A DNA stretch of 52,467 bases from a virus, in the IMG/VR virus record IMGVR_UViG_3300009370_000040, positions 1 to 52,467 of that record; one strand, given 5' to 3'. Positions 29,014-38,283 of this stretch are shown here, in pieces. The notes beneath the pieces were generated by a model. That model ran no database searches and was not told the DNA's origin. It worked only from the letters and a program-made list of their open reading frames with translations. How positions within the stretch are numbered: the first letter of the stretch is position 1; each line of letters opens with the position of its first letter. Position numbers and translations under genes: made by a program.

Positions 29014-30015
29014 ATGGCAAGTCCTACTACAAGAGCAGAATTGTCTAACTGGTGTCTTAGAAAATTAGGATCGCCAGTAATAGATATTAATGTAGATGAA
29101 GATCAAGTTTCGGATCGTATTGATGAGGCGTTCCAATGGTATTATGATTATCATTATGATGCTGTGGAGAAGGTATATGAAAAGTTTGAGATAAATTATT
29201 CGATACTAAAATTTGCTGATTCTATGACTACGTTTATGGATGGCATTGTAGCCGACACTAAAATTCCTATGGATGCTCCCCCTGGTTTTGAAGATACAGC
29301 AAATCTTACTGGGCTAACAGTTGTTGACATTCATCCAACCAATCCTAATTGGATATATATCAAGTGGGATAAAGATACTGCTATACCTAGAACTGGAAAT
29401 TGGTTGAATAATGCTGGGGTACTTTCACCCGCAATTTCTGGATTTTCTTCAGGTTCATTGGATACTCAATATGTAGAAATTCCTGACAATATTATAGGGA
29501 TCACTAGAATATACAAACCAACTACAAGCAGTATTGGTATGTGGGACATTAGATACCAAATGCGGTTGAGTGATTTAACCACTTTTGGATCATATACGGG
29601 AGGGTATCAATTACTTTCTTATGAAATGAGAATGAAAAACATAGCTTTGATCGAAGAGCTTCTTACTGGAGAAATACCTATTCGGTATAATCGTCATTTA
29701 AACAAACTGTTCATTGATTGGGATTGGCCAAATGATGCGATTCGGGGAGAGTTTATTATCATAGAGGCTTCCAAAATTATAGATCCGAACACTTATTCAG
29801 ACACTTATAATGATCGGTGGTTAAAAGAATTTGCTACTGCTTTAATTAAAGAACAATGGGGAATTAATTTATCTAAGTTTGATGGTGTGCAACTTCCTGG
29901 CGGAGTTACTTTAAATGGTCGAACTATATTGGAAGACGCAAAGGCCGAAATCGACAAGCTTAAAGAGGAGTTGTCTCTTCGTTACGAGCTTCCTGTCGAT
30001 TTTATGATGGCGTAA
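29014..30015 (+). CDS. gp13: Neck protein gp13 (head completion)
   Basis: A 333-residue homologue of T4 gp13 (309 residues), which with gp14 forms the neck that seals the packaged head and receives the tail. The N-terminus ('ELSNWCLRKLGSPVIDINVD') and the following 'DRIDEAFQWYYDYHYDAVE' are very typical of gp13 in marine T4-like phages. The C-terminal 'FATALIKEQWGINLSKFDG' is also characteristic. The gene is followed by gp14 after 19 bases, in the standard 13-14-15-16-17 order. Confidence 0.92.
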   Translation: MASPTTRAELSNWCLRKLGSPVIDINVDEDQVSDRIDEAFQWYYDYHYDAVEKVYEKFEINYSILKFADSMTTFMDGIVADTKIPMDAPPGFEDTANLTGLTVVDIHPTNPNWIYIKWDKDTAIPRTGNWLNNAGVLSPAISGFSSGSLDTQYVEIPDNIIGITRIYKPTTSSIGMWDIRYQMRLSDLTTFGSYTGGYQLLSYEMRMKNIALIEELLTGEIPIRYNRHLNKLFIDWDWPNDAIRGEFIIIEASKIIDPNTYSDTYNDRWLKEFATALIKEQWGINLSKFDGVQLPGGVTLNGRTILEDAKAEIDKLKEELSLRYELPVDFMMA

Positions 30016-30034
30016 CTGTTGGAAGGAATAAAAA

Positions 30035-30715
30035 ATGCCTACCAATGTTTATGTTAATAATTTTTCAAATCAGAATGAACAGAGTCTGATTGAAGATTTA
30101 ATAATAGAGTCTATAAAATTTTATGGTACTGATATATACTGGTTGCCTCGGACTCTTGTGGAACAGGATGCGGTGTATGGAGAGGATAGATTGTCCCGGT
30201 TCAATTCAGCAATTGGATTTGAAGTGTACATCAAAAATGTAGAGGGTTTTGAGGGTGAGGGCGATTTTCTTTCTAGATTTGGTTTAGAGATTCGTGATCA
30301 AATTACATTCACCACAAGCATACGTCGGTTTCGACAGGTGGCGGGTCCTAGGGACTACAGTACAGATAAGATACGACCTAATGAGGGGGATTTAATTTGG
30401 TTTCCATTGGCTAGAGAAGGAACGGGCCATATGTTTGAAATTAAATTTGTGGAGCATGAGGCGATGTTTTATCCTTTAGGAACACTTCCTGTTTATGATC
30501 TTAGATGCGAATCTTTTGTTTATAGTAATGAGGTTATTGCTACCGGAATTAAAGACATAGATCATCTATATAATATAACAGCACAAGATTACTTAGTTCC
30601 AGAGGGAACAACCACTACAGAACTTCCTTCTGGTCCTGGAGATGATAATGTGGATATTCAAAATGAAGCAAATACTATTTTAGACACATCGTCAAATCCA
30701 TTTGGAGACTTTTAA
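30035..30715 (+). CDS. gp14: Neck protein gp14
   Basis: A 226-residue homologue of T4 gp14 (256 residues), the partner of gp13 in the head-tail neck. The recognisable block is 'EQSLIEDLIIESIKFYGTDI', then 'YWLPRTLVEQDAVYGEDRLS', followed by 'FLSRFGLEIRDQITFTTSIR'. GGAAGG sits ahead of the ATG. The gp15 ribosome site (GGAG near 30704) lies inside the end of this gene and gp15 starts two bases after the stop. Confidence 0.92.
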   Translation: MPTNVYVNNFSNQNEQSLIEDLIIESIKFYGTDIYWLPRTLVEQDAVYGEDRLSRFNSAIGFEVYIKNVEGFEGEGDFLSRFGLEIRDQITFTTSIRRFRQVAGPRDYSTDKIRPNEGDLIWFPLAREGTGHMFEIKFVEHEAMFYPLGTLPVYDLRCESFVYSNEVIATGIKDIDHLYNITAQDYLVPEGTTTTELPSGPGDDNVDIQNEANTILDTSSNPFGDF

Positions 30716-30717
30716 TT

Positions 30718-31905
30718 ATGTTAGGAACCACTTTTTCACATGGCATCATTAGGTCATATGTTGTGGCTTTTGGTACTTTATTTAACAATATCTCCATCAA
30801 TAGACCGAGTGATACTTTTGGTATGAGTCAGAATGTAAGGGTTCCAATTTCATATGGACCTAAAGAGCGATGGATGGTTCGATTGACTCAGGACCCAAAT
30901 TTAGATCGTGATGTGTCTATAACACTTCCCCGAATATCTTATGAACTCATGTCAACAGTATATGCTCCAGATCGAAAACTCAACACTATGCAAAAAGTGA
31001 CTTTACCTTCATTGGTAGACTCTGGCAAGGCGATGTCTGGATTTTCAGCGGTTCCATATGATTTTGCGTTTACACTTAGCATAATGGCAAGAACTAATGC
31101 GGACGCTTCTGCTATAGTTGAACAAATTTTACCATATTTTACCCCAGAGTTTACTCTCACAATAAAAAATATGACGGCCGTGGGTGTAGATGTTGATGCC
31201 CCAATTATATTGAATAGTATAAATAAAGAGGATATGTGGGAAGGATCTTTTGATGAAAGAAGAGCGATTATTTGGACGCTAGATTTTACTCTGAAGGGGC
31301 TATTTTATGGTCCTATTAAAGAATCTAAGATCATTAAAAGAGCATATGTCGATTTCTTTAATGCAACATCATCGAGTTTGCTAACCGGAAATGTTAATTC
31401 TATAGGAACTGGCCTCACATTACAACAATTTCAATTACCAAAGAAAATAGCATCCCCTATTGATAACATATATCAAGGAGGTAAGGTTACTATTTTGGCC
31501 GGACCCGGTTCAGGAGATGTGAGAAATATTGTAAGCTATGATGGAACCAATCGTCTTGTTACAGTAAGTACAAATTTTTCAGAAACCCCCAACACACTAT
31601 CATCATTTAGTTTAGAGTATCTTCCTCCATTGGCTCCTGCATCTGCTTTTACCGAAGCAGAAATTGCAGGGAGTAAAATTGTAGCTAGGGTTACTGTTGA
31701 ACCTGGAGTAGATGCCACAAACTTTCTACCCACGACAGATAGGACCGCAACATTGGCCCTGGAGGACATCTCAGCTAATATGGAATATGGTTATGTTACT
31801 ACCATACAAAGTGCAAATTCAACAGGAGGAATATCTCCAATTGATTTGGGATTTATAGATCCTTTTGGGAACTTTGGTAGTGGAGAGGTAGGGGGAGGAA
31901 TGTGA
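30718..31905 (+). CDS. gp15: Tail terminator / sheath stabiliser gp15
   Basis: A 395-residue homologue of T4 gp15 (272 residues), which caps the tail, stabilises the sheath and joins it to the neck. The block 'FSHGIIRSYVVAFGTLFNNI' then 'ISYGPKERWMVRLTQDPNLD' and 'RISYELMSTVYAPDRKLNT' is diagnostic. The extra length is C-terminal. It includes a small beta module at residues about 250-302 ('VTILAGPGSGDVRNIVSYD') resembling modules in the DUF4815-type protein, suggesting domain sharing. The stop overlaps the gp16 start (TGATG at 31903-31907). Confidence 0.9.
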   Translation: MLGTTFSHGIIRSYVVAFGTLFNNISINRPSDTFGMSQNVRVPISYGPKERWMVRLTQDPNLDRDVSITLPRISYELMSTVYAPDRKLNTMQKVTLPSLVDSGKAMSGFSAVPYDFAFTLSIMARTNADASAIVEQILPYFTPEFTLTIKNMTAVGVDVDAPIILNSINKEDMWEGSFDERRAIIWTLDFTLKGLFYGPIKESKIIKRAYVDFFNATSSSLLTGNVNSIGTGLTLQQFQLPKKIASPIDNIYQGGKVTILAGPGSGDVRNIVSYDGTNRLVTVSTNFSETPNTLSSFSLEYLPPLAPASAFTEAEIAGSKIVARVTVEPGVDATNFLPTTDRTATLALEDISANMEYGYVTTIQSANSTGGISPIDLGFIDPFGNFGSGEVGGGM

Positions 31906-32345
31906 TGAGTATTGATAATAAAGATGTGATTAGAGAAATAATAGACGACACTATGGCTCCATTGAAAACTGTTGCCTCAGAAATTAAAAATATGGAACCT
32001 GATTCTAATGCTGTTATTGACGCTAATAATAAAAATGATGATACTGATGTTGATTATAACTTCATTAGGGGAAATTTAAAAGAGCTTGTAGATAAAGGCA
32101 ACGAAGCTTTAGATGGAATTTTAGAGTTGGCTCAAGAGAGTGAACACCCAAGAGCATATGAAGTGGTCGGCCAATTGATAAAGACTTTGGCGGATGCGAA
32201 TAAAGACATAATGGATCTCCAAAAAAATGTCAAGAGTGTTAAGGGAATTTCAGGAAAAGGACCCAATAAAGTTACTAATGCACTTTTTGTGGGAAGCACT
32301 CATGATTTACAAAAAATGATAAAGCAAGAGTCTTCTAAGGATTAA
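31905..32345 (+). CDS. gp16: Small terminase subunit gp16
   Basis: A 146-residue protein in the gp16 position directly before the large terminase. T4 gp16 is 164 residues, recognises packaging substrate DNA and stimulates gp17. Sequence similarity is weak by eye, but the acidic, helical composition ('RGNLKELVDKGNEALDGILE', 'YEVVGQLIKTLADANKDIMD') is typical of marine gp16 proteins, which form rings of coiled coils. I choose the ATG at 31905 over the GTG at 31902 because it gives the TGATG coupling and 5-6 bases from the GGGGGAGGA site. The TAA overlaps the gp17 ATG by one base. Confidence 0.85.
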   Translation: MSIDNKDVIREIIDDTMAPLKTVASEIKNMEPDSNAVIDANNKNDDTDVDYNFIRGNLKELVDKGNEALDGILELAQESEHPRAYEVVGQLIKTLADANKDIMDLQKNVKSVKGISGKGPNKVTNALFVGSTHDLQKMIKQESSKD

Positions 32346-33985
32346 TGGTGTCGAATATTCAGGCTGAAACTAAAACGGGATATTTGGGAAATCCTTTACT
32401 TAAAGGGGTGGGGTTAAATGTAGAGTGGACTCCAGACACCATAGAAGAGTATATTAAATGTTCTAAAGATCCTGTATATTTTGTCCAAAGATATGTTAAA
32501 ATTGTTCACCTAGATCGAGGATTAGTTCCCTTTGATTTGTGGCCATTTCAAGAAAATATGGTAAAGACTTTTCATGAGAATAGATTTACTATTGCTAAAC
32601 TCCCAAGACAGTCTGGAAAAACAACTACAGTCATTGCATATTTTTTATGGTTCATTCTTTTTAATGAAGATGTGACAATTGCGATCTTGGCGAATAAGGG
32701 TTCTTTGGCAAGAGATATTTTGGGAAGACTTCAATTAGCGTATGAAAATCTTCCGGGATTTCTTCAACAAGGAATTAAAGTTTGGAATCGAGGCGATATT
32801 CATTTAGAGAATGGTTCTAAAGTAATTGCTGCCTCTACCTCGTCAAGTGCAATTCGTGGTGGTTCTTATAATATGATTCTTTTAGATGAATTTGCATTTG
32901 TTCCAAAAAATATTGCCGAAGAGTTTTTTAGTTCTGTATATCCAACAATATCTTCTGGTGCTTCAACTAAAGTGATTATTGTAAGCACACCTTGTGGTAT
33001 GAATCATTTTTATAAGTTGTGGACAGATTCTTGTGAAAATAGAAATCATTATGTTCCAATTGAAGTGCATTGGTCTGAAGTTCCAGGAAGAGATGTGAAG
33101 TGGAAACAAGAAACGATTGCCAACACCAGTAAGGATCAGTTTCGGCAAGAATTTGAATGTGAATTTATAGGATCGGTCAATACTTTAATTACACCTGCGA
33201 AGCTGAGAACACTAGCGTATGTATCTCCAATAGAAGCTCGCAGCGGTCTTGATATATATGAACTCCCCAAAGAGGATCGGATTTATACGATGGTGTGTGA
33301 TGTTTCTCATGGAGAGGGGTTAGATTATTCTGCATTCTCTGTTATAGACTCAACCGAATTGCCATACAAACAGGTGGCAAAATATCGTAGTAGTAATATA
33401 TCCCCATTGTTATATCCTAATATAATAATTGATGTTGCCAATAAATATAACGAGGCCTATGTTTTGGTGGAGACCAATGACATAGGGCAGCAAGTGGGCG
33501 AAATCTTACATGGAGACCTTGAATATGAGAACTTAATGATGCTTTCAACAAGAGGTCGGGCCGGGCAAGTATTGACTGGAGGATTTGGTCCTGGAAAATC
33601 TCATGTTGGAATTAGAACGTCTAAAAAGGTAAAGCAAATTGGGTGTCAGAATCTCAAAAATTTAATCGAAGATGAACAACTTATTGTACAAGATTTTGAT
33701 ACTATTTCAGAGATGACTTCTTTTGTGGCAAAAGGAACATCATATCAAGCAGAACCTGGATATTATGATGATCTTGTAATGACGCTGGTTCTTTTTAGCT
33801 GGGTTGCACTACAGCCATATTTCAAAGAGATGAATGATGTTGATGTTAGAAAAAGACTATATGATAACAAAATGCAGGTGATAGAAGATGATGTACTGCC
33901 CTTTGGGTTTACGGATGATGGGGTAACGATAGAAGATAAATATGTGGATAATGATGGACAAGTATGGCACGTGGTTGACCCATGA
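32345..33985 (+). CDS. gp17: Large terminase subunit gp17 (packaging ATPase/nuclease)
   Basis: A 546-residue packaging motor protein (T4 gp17 is 610). The ATPase domain shows the Walker A-type motif 'PRQSGKTT' at residues 87-94 and Walker B 'MILLDEFAF' with D181/E182. The coupling region 'VIIVSTPCGMNHFYKLW' follows. The RNase-H-like nuclease half has candidate metal ligands D319 ('VCDVSHGEGLDYS'), E376 ('VLVETND') and D475/D476 ('GYYDDLVMTLV'), corresponding in order to T4 D401, E458 and D542. All key residues appear intact. The start is the ATG in the TAATG overlap with gp16. An 86-base gap with a late promoter separates it from gp18. Confidence 0.96.
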   Translation: MVSNIQAETKTGYLGNPLLKGVGLNVEWTPDTIEEYIKCSKDPVYFVQRYVKIVHLDRGLVPFDLWPFQENMVKTFHENRFTIAKLPRQSGKTTTVIAYFLWFILFNEDVTIAILANKGSLARDILGRLQLAYENLPGFLQQGIKVWNRGDIHLENGSKVIAASTSSSAIRGGSYNMILLDEFAFVPKNIAEEFFSSVYPTISSGASTKVIIVSTPCGMNHFYKLWTDSCENRNHYVPIEVHWSEVPGRDVKWKQETIANTSKDQFRQEFECEFIGSVNTLITPAKLRTLAYVSPIEARSGLDIYELPKEDRIYTMVCDVSHGEGLDYSAFSVIDSTELPYKQVAKYRSSNISPLLYPNIIIDVANKYNEAYVLVETNDIGQQVGEILHGDLEYENLMMLSTRGRAGQVLTGGFGPGKSHVGIRTSKKVKQIGCQNLKNLIEDEQLIVQDFDTISEMTSFVAKGTSYQAEPGYYDDLVMTLVLFSWVALQPYFKEMNDVDVRKRLYDNKMQVIEDDVLPFGFTDDGVTIEDKYVDNDGQVWHVVDP

Positions 33986-34007
33986 GTCCTCTCAAGATGT
34001 GATTATT

Positions 34008-34015
34008 TATAAATA
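34008..34015 (+). promoter_or_regulatory. T4-type late promoter for the tail sheath gene
   Basis: Exact TATAAATA in the 86-base gap between gp17 and gp18, 56 bases before the gp18 ATG, giving the longest leader of the late promoters here. A second, imperfect copy (TATAAATT) lies near 34040, closer to the gene. AGGAGA at 34060-34065 is the ribosome site. Confidence 0.7.
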
Positions 34016-34071
34016 TTGTCAGAGTACGCAATTTTATGCATATAAATTTTCGATAATCGAGGAGATTTAAG

Positions 34072-36060
34072 ATGGCCACATTTCCAACCGCACCAGGAGT
34101 TCATGTTACCGAGAAGGATTTATCTACAATTGTTCCTGCTGTATCAACTACAGACGGGGCCCTGGTAGGTTACTTCAAGTGGGGCCCTGTTGAAGATATA
34201 AAATTAATTAGTAGTCAAGAAGAGTTATCAAATGCTTTCGGAAAACCTTATCGAAATGCTAACGGAACCTTTTTTTGGTCTGCATCAAACTTCTTGGATT
34301 ATAGTAATAGAATTCATGTGATGCGAGTTTCTGATGGAACTAATGCAACATGGGATGGAACGGCCGCTACTGTACTGAATGATGCCGACTATGTTACTAA
34401 ATTTGATGCTGGGTCTATTGGAGCTGGATATTTTGTCGCAAAATATCCGGGAACATTGGGAAATTCTATTCAAGTCTCAATGGTTGATGGTACAGAAGGA
34501 TTTAATAGTAGGGGTGTGAAAGTAGGTAGTACAATATCCCTCTCATCGGGAGACACTACTATTGACTTTTCTAACAAGTACACAGATGATACTATAAACC
34601 AAGCCAGGGATGTTTTTACTGTTGGAGATAGTCTTACGATTGGCGGCCGGGTGGGTTGGGGCCGCAGACGAAGCACCTCTGCACTTTCTGGAGAATTTAA
34701 AGTTATAAATGTTGGCGGGACCACCGGCGCCGGGGATGCGAATACCATTACTATTAGCAACCCAATTACCCGAACTCTTACGTCTACTACAGTTTTCAGA
34801 AAATGGGAACATTATCATAATTTTGATAATGGTCCTTCTACATCAAACTTTTGTAAGGCCCGGGGAATAACAGATGATGAACTTCATATTATAGTGTCAG
34901 ATAAGGATGGAGGAATCTCTGGTGTTCCTGGAACAGTATTGGAACGATATATGCACGTTTCAAAGGCATCTGATGCTACAGATTCTGAGGGAGCGACCAT
35001 TTATTTTAAGGATGTGATTGATGCACAATCTAAGTATATTAGAGTTTCGCGAAATGAACCCACTACAAACTGGGGCAACAGCACATCAGATTTATCCGGA
35101 ACCTCATATACTGCATTAAATCCTGGGGTGTTTAGTAATACGTTTAGTGGAGGCACCGATCACACAGCCACAGAGACTTTGTTAGAAAATGGATGGCAGC
35201 TAATGGCAGATGCCGACCAAAAGGATCTTTCTCTTCTAGTAGGATCTGCTCCTGCTACAAATAATATTAATAGAACTATTGTTGAAGTTGCCGAAGATAG
35301 AACTGATTGTGTGGCATTCATTTCACCCCATTATTCTGATGTTGTTGGATTGGTAGACCAAGAAGATATTGCACAAAACATCATAGACCATAGAAATGAT
35401 GGGCTGTTGTCACTAAGCTCATCGTATGGAGTTATGGATTCTGGATGGAAGTATCAATTTGATAAGTATAATAACATATATCGATGGACACCGTTGAATG
35501 CAGATGTGGCGGGGCTTTGTGCAAGAACAGATACTGTTAGAGATGCGTGGTGGTCTCCAGCTGGATTCCAAAGAGGTAATATCAAAAACGTTGTTAAATT
35601 GGCTTGGAATCCCTCAGAAGTGTTTAGGGAAGAACTTTATAAGAATGGAATTAATCCTGTAGTTACCTTCCCAGGACAAGGTACCGTTCTATTTGGTGAC
35701 AAGACAATGCTTACCCGTCCGAGCGCATTCGACAGAATTAATGTTCGCCGTTTATTCATTGTGCTTGAAAAGGCTATTTCAAGAGCCGCGCAGTATTCGT
35801 TGTTTGAATTTAATGATGATTTCACTCGCGCACAATTTAAAAATATGATCGAACCTTTCTTGAGAGACATCCAAGGAAGACAAGGAATATACGATTTCAG
35901 AGTTGTTTGTGATGAAACAAATAATACTGGGCAAGTTATAGACTTAAATCAATTTGTTGGTGACATTTACATCAAGCCTGCTCGTTCAATCAACTTTATT
36001 CAGTTGAATTTTATTGTAGCAAGATCGGGTGTGGATTTTACAGAAATTACGGGAAGATGA
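34072..36060 (+). CDS. gp18: Contractile tail sheath protein gp18
   Basis: A 662-residue homologue of T4 gp18 (659), the sheath subunit that contracts during infection. The N-terminus ('FPTAPGVHVTEKDLSTIVPA' then 'GALVGYFKWGPVEDIKLISS') and the C-terminal domain ('RINVRRLFIVLEKAISRAAQ', 'GRQGIYDFRVVCDETNNT', 'INFIQLNFIVARSGVDFTEI') are clear sheath signatures. The C-terminal domain is the conserved assembly core. A GC-rich patch at 34640-34740 (residues about 190-223) lies in the variable protruding domain. It is preceded by a late promoter and followed directly by another for gp19. Confidence 0.96.
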   Translation: MATFPTAPGVHVTEKDLSTIVPAVSTTDGALVGYFKWGPVEDIKLISSQEELSNAFGKPYRNANGTFFWSASNFLDYSNRIHVMRVSDGTNATWDGTAATVLNDADYVTKFDAGSIGAGYFVAKYPGTLGNSIQVSMVDGTEGFNSRGVKVGSTISLSSGDTTIDFSNKYTDDTINQARDVFTVGDSLTIGGRVGWGRRRSTSALSGEFKVINVGGTTGAGDANTITISNPITRTLTSTTVFRKWEHYHNFDNGPSTSNFCKARGITDDELHIIVSDKDGGISGVPGTVLERYMHVSKASDATDSEGATIYFKDVIDAQSKYIRVSRNEPTTNWGNSTSDLSGTSYTALNPGVFSNTFSGGTDHTATETLLENGWQLMADADQKDLSLLVGSAPATNNINRTIVEVAEDRTDCVAFISPHYSDVVGLVDQEDIAQNIIDHRNDGLLSLSSSYGVMDSGWKYQFDKYNNIYRWTPLNADVAGLCARTDTVRDAWWSPAGFQRGNIKNVVKLAWNPSEVFREELYKNGINPVVTFPGQGTVLFGDKTMLTRPSAFDRINVRRLFIVLEKAISRAAQYSLFEFNDDFTRAQFKNMIEPFLRDIQGRQGIYDFRVVCDETNNTGQVIDLNQFVGDIYIKPARSINFIQLNFIVARSGVDFTEITGR

Positions 36061-36068
36061 TATAAATA
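36061..36068 (+). promoter_or_regulatory. T4-type late promoter for the tail tube gene
   Basis: Exact TATAAATA beginning at the base after the gp18 TGA and 21 bases before the gp19 ATG; AGGAGA at 36078-36083 is the ribosome site. It allows independent high-level expression of the tube protein. Confidence 0.78.
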
Positions 36069-36089
36069 GTATCATATAGGAGAAAAAGA

Positions 36090-36638
36090 ATGGCCTTTAA
36101 TGTAAATGATATTAGATCTAGATTAACGGGTGGTGGCGCTCGGCCTAATCTATTTAAAGTTTCAATGCCCTTTCCGGTTATTGCAGGAGGCGATAATGCA
36201 GCAGCCGCTGAAAAATTGACCTTCACTTGCCATGGCGCCCAAATTCCTTCTGGGGATATAGGATCAATCGACATTCCATATTTTGGCAGATCTGTTAAGA
36301 TGCCTGGAAATAGAACCTTTGGTGAATGGAGCCCTAACATATACAATGATGAAGACTTTATGATTTATGATTCAATACAGGCATGGATGAATGCGTTAAA
36401 TTCTCATGTGACTAATGTTAGATCACCCAATGCATTATCATCTGTAGATTACACAACAGCCGCAGATGTTACACATTTTGCAAAAGACGGTTCAGAAATT
36501 AAAACTGTTCGATTAATTAATGTGTGGCCATCATCATTAGCGGCAATTGATTTAGATTGGGGAACCAATAATCAATTAGAAGAATTTACCTGCACCTTTC
36601 AGTATGATTACTGGGAAGCTGTCGGTCTGACAACTTAA
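36090..36638 (+). CDS. gp19: Tail tube protein gp19
   Basis: A 182-residue homologue of T4 gp19 (163), the subunit of the inner tail tube. The N-terminus ('MAFNVNDIRSRLTGGGARPN' followed by a membrane-free beta-rich fold) and the 'GAQIPSGDIGSIDIPYFGR' and 'VKMPGNRTFGEWSPNIYN' strands are diagnostic. The C-terminal 'LEEFTCTFQYDYWE' completes the tube fold. It has its own late promoter and a strong ribosome site, in keeping with the high copy number. Confidence 0.94.
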   Translation: MAFNVNDIRSRLTGGGARPNLFKVSMPFPVIAGGDNAAAAEKLTFTCHGAQIPSGDIGSIDIPYFGRSVKMPGNRTFGEWSPNIYNDEDFMIYDSIQAWMNALNSHVTNVRSPNALSSVDYTTAADVTHFAKDGSEIKTVRLINVWPSSLAAIDLDWGTNNQLEEFTCTFQYDYWEAVGLTT

Positions 36639-36666
36639 TATAATAATTTTTTGGTGAAAATATGTT

Positions 36667-36700
36667 TAGTCGTGTAAGGTTTGATCCTTATACACAACTA
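36667..36700 (+). promoter_or_regulatory. RNA hairpin in the gp19-gp20 leader
   Basis: GTGTAAGG (36672-36679) pairs with CCTTATAC (36686-36693) around a 6-base loop with one G-U pair. Outer arms TAGT (36667-36670) and ACTA (36697-36700) extend it across a small internal loop. No U-run follows, so it is not an intrinsic terminator. It ends just before the gp20 ribosome site (AGGGA near 36702), so an effect on RNA stability or portal translation is possible. Confidence 0.5.
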
Positions 36701-36716
36701 TAGGGATCATTATAAT

Positions 36717-38234
36717 ATGGCAGTAAAATTATTCGGATTTACAATCGGCAGAGAGGATGAACAGGAAGAAAAAAAATTTCAATCGTTCGCCGCTGCGGAT
36801 ATTGATGATGGTGCATTAGAAATTACCCCCACCGCAATTGGTGGTGCCTGGGGGGCTTATCTCGATATAGAAGGCACCGCTAAAAATGAATCTGAGCTTG
36901 TCAGTAGATATAGGGAGATGGCACTATATCCGGAGTGTGAATACGCTGTTGATGATATTGTCAACGAAGCCATCATCATGGACGAAAAAAAGCCACCGGT
37001 GTCTATTGTTTTAGATAACCTTCAACAACCAGAATCTATTAAAATTAAGATACAAGAAGAGTTTGACAATATTTGTAGGCTTTTAGATTTTAATGAGATG
37101 GGCTATGAAATTTTCCGTAGATGGTATATTGATGGTAGATTATTTTATCATGTGATTATTGATGTCGAATCACCCAAAAAAGGTATTCAAGAACTTCGTC
37201 CAGTCGATCCTAGAAAAATGAAGCTTGTGCGAGAAGTTAGAAAGAAGGGTATGGATGGAAACCCTTCTGCGGTGTTGTACGCCAAGCCTAAAGAATATTA
37301 TATTTACAATGAAAAGGGTGCTGCATCTGGCCAGGGCACCAATATCAAGATCGCCAAAGATAGTATTTGTTTTGTGCATTCCGGGCTTTTGGATGCAGCA
37401 AGAAAAATGATTATTTCTCATCTACACAAGGCTATTAAGCCTTTCAATCAATTACGAATGCTTGAAGATGCTGTAGTGATTTATCGTATCTCTAGGGCAC
37501 CTGAGCGCCGTATTTTTTATATTGATGTGGGAAATTTACCTAAGATAAAAGCCGAGCAATACCTTAAAGATGTTATGACCAAATTCAAAAACAAATTGGT
37601 TTATGATGCATCTACAGGTGCAGTTCGTGACGAGCGCCAGCACCGAACCATGTTAGAAGATTACTGGCTTCCTCGAAAAGAGGGTGGTCGCGGTACTGAA
37701 ATAACAACCTTGCCTGGCGGACAAAATTTAGGTGAAATTGAAGATATTGTATATTTTCAACGAAAGCTTTATAAGTCATTAAACGTTCCTGTTTCTAGAT
37801 TAGAACCAGAGAGTGGATTTAACTTAGGAAGATCTGCTGAGATTAGTAGAGATGAGGTGAAGTTTGGTAAGTTTGTGGGAAGGGCCCGGAAAAGGTTCAC
37901 CCATTTATTTTCAGATCTGTTAAAAACTCAACTTCGTCTTAAAGGAGTTATAACCATAGATGATTGGGATGAATTAAAAGAAGGAATACAATTCAGTTTC
38001 TTAAAGAATGTTCATTTCGCAGAATTGCAAGAGGCTGAAGTTTTTAGAAATCGTGTTGAATTGTTGCGTGACATGGAAGAATATAAAGGAACATATTTTT
38101 CTGGAGAATGGTTGCGTAAAAATGTCTTACTTCAGACTGATGCTGATATTGAGATTATAGACAAGCAGATTAAGAGCGAAGGCCTTGATGCAGAATCTGA
38201 AATGGGTTCAGAAGAAGGTTTAGACCAAAGGTGA
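36717..38234 (+). CDS. gp20: Portal vertex protein gp20
   Basis: A 505-residue homologue of T4 gp20 (524), the dodecameric portal through which DNA is packaged and on which head assembly starts. Typical blocks are 'YREMALYPECEYAVDDIVNE', 'YEIFRRWYIDGRLFYHVIID', 'VIYRISRAPERRIFYIDVGN' and 'LPGGQNLGEIEDIVYFQRKL'. I choose the ATG at 36717 ('MAVKLFGFTIGR') because a TTG at 36681 would start inside the hairpin arm and lacks a ribosome site. It is followed after 49 bases by the first core gene. Confidence 0.95.
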   Translation: MAVKLFGFTIGREDEQEEKKFQSFAAADIDDGALEITPTAIGGAWGAYLDIEGTAKNESELVSRYREMALYPECEYAVDDIVNEAIIMDEKKPPVSIVLDNLQQPESIKIKIQEEFDNICRLLDFNEMGYEIFRRWYIDGRLFYHVIIDVESPKKGIQELRPVDPRKMKLVREVRKKGMDGNPSAVLYAKPKEYYIYNEKGAASGQGTNIKIAKDSICFVHSGLLDAARKMIISHLHKAIKPFNQLRMLEDAVVIYRISRAPERRIFYIDVGNLPKIKAEQYLKDVMTKFKNKLVYDASTGAVRDERQHRTMLEDYWLPRKEGGRGTEITTLPGGQNLGEIEDIVYFQRKLYKSLNVPVSRLEPESGFNLGRSAEISRDEVKFGKFVGRARKRFTHLFSDLLKTQLRLKGVITIDDWDELKEGIQFSFLKNVHFAELQEAEVFRNRVELLRDMEEYKGTYFSGEWLRKNVLLQTDADIEIIDKQIKSEGLDAESEMGSEEGLDQR

Positions 38235-38247
38235 AGTTGAATAATAT

Positions 38248-38255
38248 TATAAATA
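38248..38255 (+). promoter_or_regulatory. T4-type late promoter for the prohead-core genes
   Basis: Exact TATAAATA in the 49-base gap after gp20, 28 bases before the ATG at 38284. AGGAGA at 38274-38279 is the ribosome site. Confidence 0.77.
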
Positions 38256-38283
38256 GAATTACAATACCTAAGAGGAGATAAAG

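Noticed and set aside
33986-34071. Small RNA or hidden gene in the gp17-gp18 gap
   Set aside because: Contains only a late promoter, a degenerate second copy and the ribosome site; no stable fold or frame is seen.
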